From assembly GCA_042569785.1 (NCBI GenBank), contig JBHPGW010000107.1, positions 1 through 6,753 of the forward strand: 6,753 nucleotides of DNA, given 5' to 3'. Origin of the DNA: JBHPGW01 sp042569785. Its GTDB lineage: Bacteria > Planctomycetota > Phycisphaerae > Sedimentisphaerales > Anaerobacaceae. Shown here piece by piece: positions 1 to 5,482 of the stretch. The notes beneath the pieces were generated by a model. That model had not been told where the DNA came from. It saw only the letters and a program-made list of their open reading frames with translations, and ran no database searches. The translations under genes and the position numbers were made by a program. The stretch's first letter is position 1, and each line of letters starts with the position of its first letter.

Positions 1-5
1 GAGGA
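1..5 (+). promoter_or_regulatory. Shine-Dalgarno site of the secreted protein gene
   Basis: GAGGA lies four bases upstream of the ATG at 10. It supports that ATG as the start, together with the signal peptide that begins immediately. Any promoter lies outside the window. Confidence 0.7.
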
Positions 6-9
6 AAAA

Positions 10-2748
10 ATGAGAAGTATATCAATTCTTGTATTAGTGGTTGTGTGTGTAATGGCAGTAACTAATATTGCTTCAGCTACTACCGTAAGAGGTATTGAAA
101 TGGAGTTTGTAACTATCGGCAATGCTGGTAATGTGGGGGATATCAGAACCGAAGCTAATCCATATGGTTGCGGTGCTGTTGATTATGAATATCAAATCGG
201 CAAGTATGAAATAACCAACGAGCAGTGGAACGCCTTTGTTGACGCGGCGGGTGTCCCGACCGGCACAGATGGCGGCTATGACCGAAGTGCCTACTGGATC
301 GGTGAGCAGCAGCCTACAAATGTACTAAGCTGGTTTGAGGCAGCCCAGTTCTGCAATTACCTTACAACCGGCGATAAGAGCCAGGGTGTTTATCAATTCA
401 GCGGTGATAATGACAACCCCGGTGATTTTCTGAGTATTCTCGACCACGAAAACGCTGGGACTATCTATGGAGCTGCATATTTTCTGCCTACCGAAGATGA
501 GTGGTACAAGGCTGCGTATTATACCGGTAGTGGATATTCAACCTATGCCAATGGAACAAATATCGCACCGATTGCAGGTGTTGAGACAAATTATGATCAA
601 GTTCTCCCACCCGATGGTCCCTGGGATATCGGCACCGGCATAATAGAACAGAACGGCACTTTCGATATGATGGGTAATGTGTGGGAATGGAACGAAGCGA
701 TAACAGCTACATCTGGATTCTCTCGCGGCGTGCGTGGCGGCTCGTACAGACACTACGACTATCACCTTGCTTCATCCTACAGGGGTGACGCTACGCCGGG
801 CACCCAAAATGGCAGCACAGGATTTCGTGTTGCCTGTATTATATTGACGGAGCCTCCTATAGCTGATGCCGGTCTTAATCAGACGGCGACTGATACCGAT
901 GATAACGGCAGTGAAGATGTAACGCTTGATGGTTCCGGTTCGTCTGATAGTGATGGAACTATCGTAAGCTGGGAATGGGCAGATAACCTCGGTGATACTA
1001 TACCGAATGTTGTAAGTCCAACAGCTTCGCTTTCTATTGGCATACACATTATTACGCTTACCGTTACCGATGATGATGGTCTAACGGATACCGATACGGT
1101 AACTGTTACAGTTAGGCCTCATTCAGTACTACAAGCAGGGGCAATGGTGGGATGGGGATTGGATCATGCCGGTCAGGCGACACCACCGGAAGGGAATGAT
1201 CATGTTGCTATTGCAGGAGGAGCTTATCATAGTATCGCCTTAAAAAGTGATGGTTCCATAGCCGGATGGGGATTGAATGATTTTGGCCAGGCGACACCAC
1301 CGGCAGGAAATGATTACGTTGCTATTGCAGCAGGAACTCATCATAATATCGCCTTAAAAAACGATGGTTCACTATTCGGATGGGGAAGAGATCATGTTGG
1401 CCAGATAAGTAATACTCCTTCAGGGAATGATTATGTTGCTATTGCAGCAGGAGGTTATTACTGTATCGCCTTAAAAAACGATGGTTCCATAGTCGGATGG
1501 GGTGTTGATTCTTCTGGCCAGGCGAGTCCCCCGGCAGGGGATTATGTTGCTATTTCAGCAGGTGGTGCTCACGGTATCGCCTTAAAAAGCGATGGTTCCA
1601 TAGTCGGATGGGGTAACAATAAATATGGCCAGCTAAATAATCCTCCATTAGGAAATGATTATGTTGCTATTGCAGCAGGAGGTTATCACGGTATCGCCTT
1701 AAAAAATGATGGTTCCATAGTCGGATGGGGTTGGAACAACTATGGTCAATGCGATGTACCGGTGGGTAATGATTTTATTGCTGTTGCAGCAGGATATTAT
1801 TATAGTATCGCCTTAAAAAGTGATGGTTCAATTATATCATGGGGAGCCGATGGTCAAGGGCAGATCAGCAATACTCCAATTGGAACGGATTTTGTTGTAA
1901 TTGCAGCAGGACGTTATCACAGTCTGGCCATCGTTGTTGAACTCAACCCGCCGGATGCTAATGCCAACGGCCCTTATACCGTCTTTGTTGGTGATACGCT
2001 TACTTTAGATGCTAATGGTTCAACTGATGCCGATGATGATATTGTTTCGTTTATGTGGGATTTGGACGATGATGGAGTTTTTGAAACGGATGCGGGCGGG
2101 CAGGCTGTTTATGATGTTAACTACGCATACTTGGAATCGCTTGAACTTCTTATCAATCATACATATACTATCCACCTGAAAGTAACCGATAGTGATGGCC
2201 AAAGCGACACAGCCGACAGCACTCTTACTATCGTTCCCAAACCGGCGGTCAAGGTTGCAGTTGATATAAAGCCAGGCGGTTGTCCTAATCCAGTTAATGT
2301 TAAAAGTTCCGGCGTTTTGCCTGTAGCTATTTTAGGCTCAGTGGACGTTAATGTATATGATATTGACCCCACTTCTATTCGGCTGGCCGGTGTCGAGTCA
2401 CTTCGCAGTGGTTATGAAGATGTAGCCACGCCGATATTTGATGCCAATGATTGTAATTGTATCGAAGCTGGCCCTGATGGTTTGATCGACCTTACTTTGA
2501 AGTTTGAGACTCAAGCAATTGTAAAGGCCATTGGTGACGTTAATCACGGTGACATATTGGAGTTGGAGCTTACCGGCATTTTATACGACCCCGTACCTTA
2601 CGAGACACCTATTGAGGGACAAGACTGCATATTGATTAAGGGAAGGCATAGAGCTCGCAACAGAGCCGATATCAACAAAGACGGCGTTGTCGATAGTGTT
2701 GATTTTGCGATACTCGGCGTAAACTGGTTGCAATCGACAGAGGATTAA
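10..2748 (+). CDS. Secreted modular protein: FGE-sulfatase-like, PKD, seven RCC1-like repeats, PKD, VDIKPG domain, dockerin-like tail
   Basis: This is a 912-residue exported protein of unknown function. The ATG follows GAGGA at 1-5. A signal peptide (hydrophobic residues 5-20, likely cleaved after A21-S-A23) sends it across the inner membrane. Residues 31-279 resemble the formylglycine-generating enzyme/sulfatase-modifying-factor fold (PTEDEWYKAA at 160, MGNVWEWNE at 221, RGGSY at 242, GFRVA at 271), but the cysteines that catalyse FGE chemistry just after GGSY are absent (H248 and L253), so a binding or structural role is more likely. A PKD domain spans 282-370 (GSGSSDSDG motif, VTDDDG). Seven RCC1-like repeats span 381-642, and a second PKD lies at 647-744. 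Residues 746-880 form a domain starting VAVDIKPGGCPNP, which I know only as a recurring uncharacterised C-terminal module. Residues 886-908 are one dockerin-like calcium loop (D887, N889, D891, D895, D898). The architecture suggests a surface or extracellular adhesion or ligand-binding protein; the actual ligand is unknown. Confidence 0.9.
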   Translation: MRSISILVLVVVCVMAVTNIASATTVRGIEMEFVTIGNAGNVGDIRTEANPYGCGAVDYEYQIGKYEITNEQWNAFVDAAGVPTGTDGGYDRSAYWIGEQQPTNVLSWFEAAQFCNYLTTGDKSQGVYQFSGDNDNPGDFLSILDHENAGTIYGAAYFLPTEDEWYKAAYYTGSGYSTYANGTNIAPIAGVETNYDQVLPPDGPWDIGTGIIEQNGTFDMMGNVWEWNEAITATSGFSRGVRGGSYRHYDYHLASSYRGDATPGTQNGSTGFRVACIILTEPPIADAGLNQTATDTDDNGSEDVTLDGSGSSDSDGTIVSWEWADNLGDTIPNVVSPTASLSIGIHIITLTVTDDDGLTDTDTVTVTVRPHSVLQAGAMVGWGLDHAGQATPPEGNDHVAIAGGAYHSIALKSDGSIAGWGLNDFGQATPPAGNDYVAIAAGTHHNIALKNDGSLFGWGRDHVGQISNTPSGNDYVAIAAGGYYCIALKNDGSIVGWGVDSSGQASPPAGDYVAISAGGAHGIALKSDGSIVGWGNNKYGQLNNPPLGNDYVAIAAGGYHGIALKNDGSIVGWGWNNYGQCDVPVGNDFIAVAAGYYYSIALKSDGSIISWGADGQGQISNTPIGTDFVVIAAGRYHSLAIVVELNPPDANANGPYTVFVGDTLTLDANGSTDADDDIVSFMWDLDDDGVFETDAGGQAVYDVNYAYLESLELLINHTYTIHLKVTDSDGQSDTADSTLTIVPKPAVKVAVDIKPGGCPNPVNVKSSGVLPVAILGSVDVNVYDIDPTSIRLAGVESLRSGYEDVATPIFDANDCNCIEAGPDGLIDLTLKFETQAIVKAIGDVNHGDILELELTGILYDPVPYETPIEGQDCILIKGRHRARNRADINKDGVVDSVDFAILGVNWLQSTED
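1150..1935 (+). repeat. Seven tandem RCC1-like repeats of about 38 codons, conserved at DNA level
   Basis: Repeat units begin at 1150, 1264, 1378, 1495, 1606, 1723 and 1837 (residues 381, 419, 457, 496, 533, 572, 610), with lengths of 38, 38, 39, 37, 39, 38 and about 33 codons. Each carries GWG...GQ...(G)(N)D-VAIAAG-xxH/Y-IALK-DGS. Seven units fit a closed seven-bladed beta-propeller as in RCC1, although classical RCC1 blades are longer (about 50 residues or more). The 14-mer TATCGCCTTAAAAA recurs exactly in units 1-6 (1233, 1347, 1464, 1575, 1692, 1806), including silent positions. This points to recent tandem duplication or gene conversion within the gene. Unit 7 has diverged (SWG, HSLAIV) and closes the array. 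Confidence 0.88.
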
Positions 2749-2822
2749 CCCCCTCGGCCTCGGTGCATTGATGTTGAGGAAGAGAGAGTTTTCTAAGCGT
2801 GACGATAAGTTAGTTGATAAAC

Positions 2823-2853
2823 AGGCTGGGCGGTTTTGTCCGGCCTTTTTTTT
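2823..2853 (+). terminator. Rho-independent terminator after the secreted protein gene
   Basis: A stem pairs 2823-2830 (AGGCTGGG) with 2839-2846 (TCCGGCCT), with two G-T wobbles and an 8-base loop (2831-2838). It is followed directly by a run of eight T (2846-2853). It lies about 75 bp beyond the stop codon at 2748 and separates this gene transcriptionally from the flagellar genes. Confidence 0.85.
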
Positions 2854-2887
2854 GTTTTGTACCCTGGAAATACCGGCAAGTGGGGTA

Positions 2888-2942
2888 GGGGGCTAACTAA
2901 ATTTTAAAACCCCCACAGGATAAACCTGTGGGCTAACTAAAT
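2888..2942. repeat. REP-like palindrome with flanking 13-bp direct repeat
   Basis: CCCACAGG (2912-2919) and CCTGTGGG (2925-2932) form a perfect 8-bp inverted repeat around the 5-base loop ATAAA. GGGCTAACTAAAT occurs at 2890-2902 and again at 2930-2942, exactly 40 bp apart; the second copy runs out of the right arm of the palindrome. The C-run at 2910-2914 can instead pair with GGGGG at 2888-2892, and CCCCAC (2911-2916) with GTGGGG at 2880-2885, so alternative folds exist. A GC palindrome with a conserved short tail in an intergenic gap resembles REP-type dispersed elements. Whether it is repeated elsewhere in the genome cannot be seen from this window. The T-run at 2951 is too far from the stem for a standard terminator. 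Confidence 0.55.
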
Positions 2943-3009
2943 AACTTGTCTTTTTTTGGTGGGTGTTCAATTATTCGACGTTTTGCGGTTTAGGCGGGAG
3001 TGTTTTTAT

Positions 3010-3036
3010 TAAAAAACTTGTTTTTTGGGCTGATAT
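3010..3036 (+). promoter_or_regulatory. Candidate sigma-28 (FliA/SigD) type promoter for fliO operon
   Basis: TAAA at 3010-3013 is followed, after exactly 15 bases, by GCTGATAT at 3029-3036. The known flagellar sigma-28/SigD consensus is TAAA-N15-GCCGATAA/T, so 11 of 12 specified positions match, with one C-to-T change in the -10 box. It would place the transcription start near 3043, just ahead of fliO. The element overlaps an A6-C-TT-G-T6 palindrome (3011-3026) in a T-rich stretch, which raises the chance of an accidental match. There is no transcript evidence. Confidence 0.45.
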
Positions 3037-3081
3037 TGGGTATTTGGGTTGTACGGTATGGGATTTGCTGTATGTTACTGC

Positions 3082-3531
3082 ATGAGACAATATAGGAAAA
3101 AATTTGTTCTGATTTTGGTTGTAACTTTATGTTTGGCAGGGGTTTGTGCGGTATCGGGGGCGGAAAAGGCAGGTGAGGCTAAGCCTTTATTTGCTGATAA
3201 AGGGGCTTTATTTGCTAATGAGCCTAATTTGGCGGTCAGTTCGGCAGATGAATTCAGCAGTCGGGGGATGTTTTTTCGGATGATGCTGACGGTTGTTTTT
3301 GTCATAATTCTCGGTATAGGCGCGGTTTACGTTTCTAAGAAGTTCCTGCCCAAATTGACCCACCCGAGCGGCAAAAGGGTTCGCGTAATCGAGACCACTC
3401 ACCTTGGCCCTCGCAAAACGGTTCATCTGCTGCAGATAGACGACAAGCAAATCCTGATAGGCAGCACAAGTGATAGTATTACCAAATTAGCGGATGTAAA
3501 CGTAAGCATCGCCCAATCGCAAGGCCAGTAA
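3082..3531 (+). CDS. fliO: Flagellar biosynthetic protein FliO
   Basis: FliO is a small inner-membrane protein that helps FliP oligomerise while the flagellar type III export gate is built. From the ATG at 3082 the product has 149 residues. It has an N-terminal basic hydrophobic signal-like segment (residues 1-27, ending in AVSGAEKA), a low-complexity periplasmic stretch, a membrane segment around residues 61-80 (MMLTVVFVIILGIGAVYV), then a cytoplasmic FliO domain with RVIETTHLGPRKTVHLLQID and QILIGSTSDSITKLA. Length and layout fit the family. The start is uncertain: TTG at 3049 and ATG at 3058 are also in frame, and none has a good Shine-Dalgarno. I chose 3082 because the signal segment begins there. 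It is the first gene of the run, 8 bp before fliP. FliO is poorly conserved, so position next to fliP contributes to the call. Confidence 0.87.
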   Translation: MRQYRKKFVLILVVTLCLAGVCAVSGAEKAGEAKPLFADKGALFANEPNLAVSSADEFSSRGMFFRMMLTVVFVIILGIGAVYVSKKFLPKLTHPSGKRVRVIETTHLGPRKTVHLLQIDDKQILIGSTSDSITKLADVNVSIAQSQGQ

Positions 3532-3539
3532 GGATTTAG

Positions 3540-4349
3540 ATGCCTCTTAAACTTATAAAAATATTGTTTTTGGTATTCATAGCGTTATCAACAGCTGGTA
3601 TAAGCCATGGCGCCGAAGGTGACAGCGATTCGGTTGGGAATGATCTAAGCTCACTTCCAAGCGTTGGCGATTTGATGACTCTTATCGACAAATCAGCCGC
3701 TGGTGACGAAGCCGAGGGCAAGGACTGGTCGACACCAGTCAAACTTGTGATCATCTTCAGCGGCCTGGCGATCCTGCCGAGTCTTCTGGTAATGATGACC
3801 TCGTTCACGAGGATAATTATTGTGCTGTCATTTGTTCGGCGTGCGCTGTCGACCCAGAGTATCCCGCCAACCATCGCGATCGTAGGTTTGGCTTTGTTTT
3901 TGACACTGTTTACAATGGCTCCTACTTTTGTGAAAATAAATAGCGATAGTATCGCGCCTTACCTGGCCGATGAAATTGATTTTGAGACGGCCGGGGCCAG
4001 AGCAGGTGACAGTATCAAGGAATTCATGCTCAGGCAATGCCGAGAATCCGATCTGTCTCTTTTTGTTCAGATGGCTAAGATAGAGGCTCCGGCAAGCGCG
4101 ATGGATGTTGGGATGCATATAGTGATACCCGCGTTTATAATAAGTGAGTTTCGTACAGCCTTTGAGATAGGCTGTCTTTTGTTCATACCATTTTTGGTGA
4201 TCGATCTTGTTATCGCCAGTGTTTTGCTTAGCGCCGGCATGATGATGCTTCCGCCGGTAATGATCTCCCTGCCGTTTAAGTTGATCCTGTTCATTCTTGT
4301 TGACGGCTGGGGTATGTTGGCGAAAAGTCTTAGTCTTGGTTTCAGTTAA
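3540..4349 (+). CDS. fliP: Flagellar biosynthetic protein FliP (export gate)
   Basis: FliP forms, with FliQ and FliR, the helical export gate of the flagellar type III secretion system in the inner membrane. The 269-residue product has a signal peptide (hydrophobic residues 5-20, cleavage near HGA25), a variable polar linker to about residue 64, then family hallmarks: ILPSLLVMMTSFTRIIIVL (78-96), LALFLTLFTMAPTF (117-130), EFMLRQCRESDLSLF (161-175), IPAFIISEFRTAFEIG (196-211), and IDLVIASVLLSAGMMMLPPV (221-240) running into MISLPFKLILFILVDGW. These give four membrane segments. It is slightly longer than the E. coli protein (245) because of the linker. AAGGA at about 3529-3534 overlaps the fliO stop and serves the ATG at 3540. 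The ATG lies 8 bp after fliO, so the two genes are probably translated in close succession. Confidence 0.97.
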   Translation: MPLKLIKILFLVFIALSTAGISHGAEGDSDSVGNDLSSLPSVGDLMTLIDKSAAGDEAEGKDWSTPVKLVIIFSGLAILPSLLVMMTSFTRIIIVLSFVRRALSTQSIPPTIAIVGLALFLTLFTMAPTFVKINSDSIAPYLADEIDFETAGARAGDSIKEFMLRQCRESDLSLFVQMAKIEAPASAMDVGMHIVIPAFIISEFRTAFEIGCLLFIPFLVIDLVIASVLLSAGMMMLPPVMISLPFKLILFILVDGWGMLAKSLSLGFS

Positions 4350-4379
4350 TGCAAGTGTATTTATTTGAGGGCTTAACGT

Positions 4380-4655
4380 ATGGATAGCAGCTTTGTTATT
4401 TATCTCGGCAGGCAGAGTCTTGAAACGGCCATGCTTGTTTCGATGCCGATCCTGCTTACGTGCATTGTCGTCGGTGTAGTGGTGACACTGTTTCAAGCGG
4501 TTACATCGATACGCGATATGTCTTTGACGGTGGTACCGAAACTTTTGGCGGTTGGTTTGGTAACTTTACTTTTCGGTAACTGGATGCTGAACACATTGAT
4601 CGGGTTCATGAATAATATTTTCATCCATATCCAGAATCTTGGCTTCTCAGGCTAA
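4380..4655 (+). CDS. fliQ: Flagellar biosynthetic protein FliQ (export gate)
   Basis: FliQ is the small two-helix component that packs around FliP and FliR in the flagellar export gate. The 91-residue product matches the usual length of about 90 residues. Two hydrophobic helical hairpins are visible (about residues 14-38 and 50-79), joined by the conserved loop FQAVTSIRDMSLTVVPKL (38-55), the counterpart of the family's QAxTQI...L...PK region. The start at ATG 4380 has GAGGG at 4367-4371 with 8-base spacing. The gene sits 30 bp after fliP and 49 bp before fliR, in the standard P-Q-R order. The loop departs slightly from the common TQIxE form (TSIRD), but the length and hydrophobic pattern are ordinary. 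Confidence 0.95.
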   Translation: MDSSFVIYLGRQSLETAMLVSMPILLTCIVVGVVVTLFQAVTSIRDMSLTVVPKLLAVGLVTLLFGNWMLNTLIGFMNNIFIHIQNLGFSG

Positions 4656-4674
4656 ATGAAAAATATTTCATTTA
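4653..4674. repeat. AT-rich 9-bp inverted repeat at the fliQ stop codon
   Basis: TAAATGAAA (4653-4661) and TTTCATTTA (4666-4674) are perfectly complementary around the loop AATA. The left arm includes the fliQ stop codon TAA. A stem this AT-rich is weak and no T-run follows, so it is not a typical terminator. It may affect the mRNA between fliQ and fliR or be accidental. Confidence 0.4.
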
Positions 4675-4690
4675 ATAACCGCCATCGATC

Positions 4691-4704
4691 TCAGGTGTAA
4701 TATT
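4691..4704 (+). promoter_or_regulatory. Ribosome binding site leader of fliR (TCAGGTGTAA)
   Basis: The decamer TCAGGTGTAA at 4691-4700 contains the AGGTG Shine-Dalgarno and precedes ATTATGG at the start of fliR. The same decamer precedes flhB at 5470-5479, also followed by ATTATGG. It fixes the fliR start at 4705. Confidence 0.6.
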
Positions 4705-5445
4705 ATGGAAAAGCTGCTTGGCTTTGCAATGGTACTGACGCGTATATCGGCGTTTTTTCTGGTGGTTCCGGTATTTAGCTGGAAAACGATCCCGGTAAGG
4801 GTCAAAGTGTCAGCTGTTTTGTTGATTTCCATATTTTTTTCACTGGCCAATCCTTCTGTGGCTGCGTCAGCGGATATCTCGGTAGTGGAATCTGTTCTGT
4901 TGTTAAGCAACGAGGCAATTTATGGTTTTGCTCTCGGGTTGATAATTATACTGGTATTCTCGGCGGTGAAATTAAGCGGTCGTATCATCGAGCGTCAGAT
5001 GGGGCTTGCTATGGCCCAGGTGCTTGACCCCTTGACCGGTGAGAGGACACAGCCTGTCAGTGCTCTTATGGAGATAATCTTTGTGCTTTTGTTCTTAAGC
5101 GCGAATGGTCATCATATGTTTCTTTTAATTATCTCGCGAAGTTACGAGGTCTTTCCAGCAGGGAGTATTCCAACGATAGGACTATTGGTTGAGGGTGTGA
5201 TCAAGGCGGGCACAACGATGTTTATAGCGTCTTTGCGGCTGGCTGCTCCGATGCTGGCGGCGTTTTTGCTGCTGCTTGTTGTTCTGGCGGTATTTGCGCG
5301 CATCATGCCTGATATGAATATCCTGTTTATCAGTATGCCACTGCGAGTTGGGCTTGGGTTGCTGATGGCAGGGATATTTTTGCCCTTTGTGCAGGGATTT
5401 ATGGCGGAATTTTCAAATTGGATGGGTAAACTTTTGCCATTGTGA
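4705..5445 (+). CDS. fliR: Flagellar biosynthetic protein FliR (export gate)
   Basis: FliR is the single-copy subunit that completes the FliP-FliQ-FliR export gate in the inner membrane. The 246-residue product is highly hydrophobic with about six membrane segments. Family landmarks are an N-terminal helix with R13 followed by PVFSWKTIPVRVKVSAVLL (22-40), QMGLAMAQVLDPLTGERTQPVSAL (98-121), LFLSANGHHMFLLIISRSYEVFP (129-151), and FARIMPDMNILFISMPLRVGLGL (197-219). It is slightly shorter than the E. coli protein (about 260) because its extreme N-terminus is trimmed. The frame upstream of 4705 is open only to 4660 and offers no ATG, GTG or TTG, so this start is secure. AGGTG at 4693-4697 is the ribosome binding site, with 7-base spacing. 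Confidence 0.96.
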   Translation: MEKLLGFAMVLTRISAFFLVVPVFSWKTIPVRVKVSAVLLISIFFSLANPSVAASADISVVESVLLLSNEAIYGFALGLIIILVFSAVKLSGRIIERQMGLAMAQVLDPLTGERTQPVSALMEIIFVLLFLSANGHHMFLLIISRSYEVFPAGSIPTIGLLVEGVIKAGTTMFIASLRLAAPMLAAFLLLLVVLAVFARIMPDMNILFISMPLRVGLGLLMAGIFLPFVQGFMAEFSNWMGKLLPL

Positions 5446-5469
5446 GGCGGGAAAAATGTAAAAGTTAGA

Positions 5470-5482
5470 TCAGGTGTAAATT
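5470..5482 (+). promoter_or_regulatory. Ribosome binding site leader of flhB (TCAGGTGTAA)
   Basis: The decamer TCAGGTGTAA, identical to the one before fliR, places AGGTG (5472-5476) six bases before the ATG at 5483. It decides the flhB start, consistent with the protein beginning at the family's usual polar N-terminus. Confidence 0.6.

Larger units (their letters stand above)
2749..3081. other. Intergenic region between secreted protein gene and fliO
   Basis: This stretch of about 330 bp contains the terminator, the REP-like palindrome and a candidate promoter, listed separately. The remaining parts (2749-2822 and 2943-3009) show no gene, RNA gene or further clear motif. The region is rich in G and T on this strand. 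Confidence 0.7.

Noticed and set aside
10..2748. Repeats as a CRISPR array
   Set aside because: The repeating units lie in frame inside one coding region, are 111-117 bp long and encode propeller blades; there are no unique spacers between identical short repeats.
2771..2896. Short open frame ATG 2771 to TAA 2896 (41 codons)
   Set aside because: It has no Shine-Dalgarno, runs through the terminator hairpin and its T-run and into the REP-like element, and its product resembles nothing I recognise.
2912..2957. Second terminator formed by the CCCACAGG palindrome and the T7 run
   Set aside because: The T-run starts about 18 bases beyond the stem, too far for a rho-independent terminator.
3049..3081. 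Longer FliO using TTG 3049 or ATG 3058
   Set aside because: No Shine-Dalgarno supports them, they would put extra residues (with two cysteines) before the signal segment, and TTG 3049 lies almost at the predicted transcript start. Not excluded.
3828..4496. Minus-strand open frame of 222 codons opposite fliP and fliQ
   Set aside because: It is a shadow of two well-conserved flagellar genes on the plus strand; the predicted product is rich in H, K, Q and R with no domain and no ribosome binding site.
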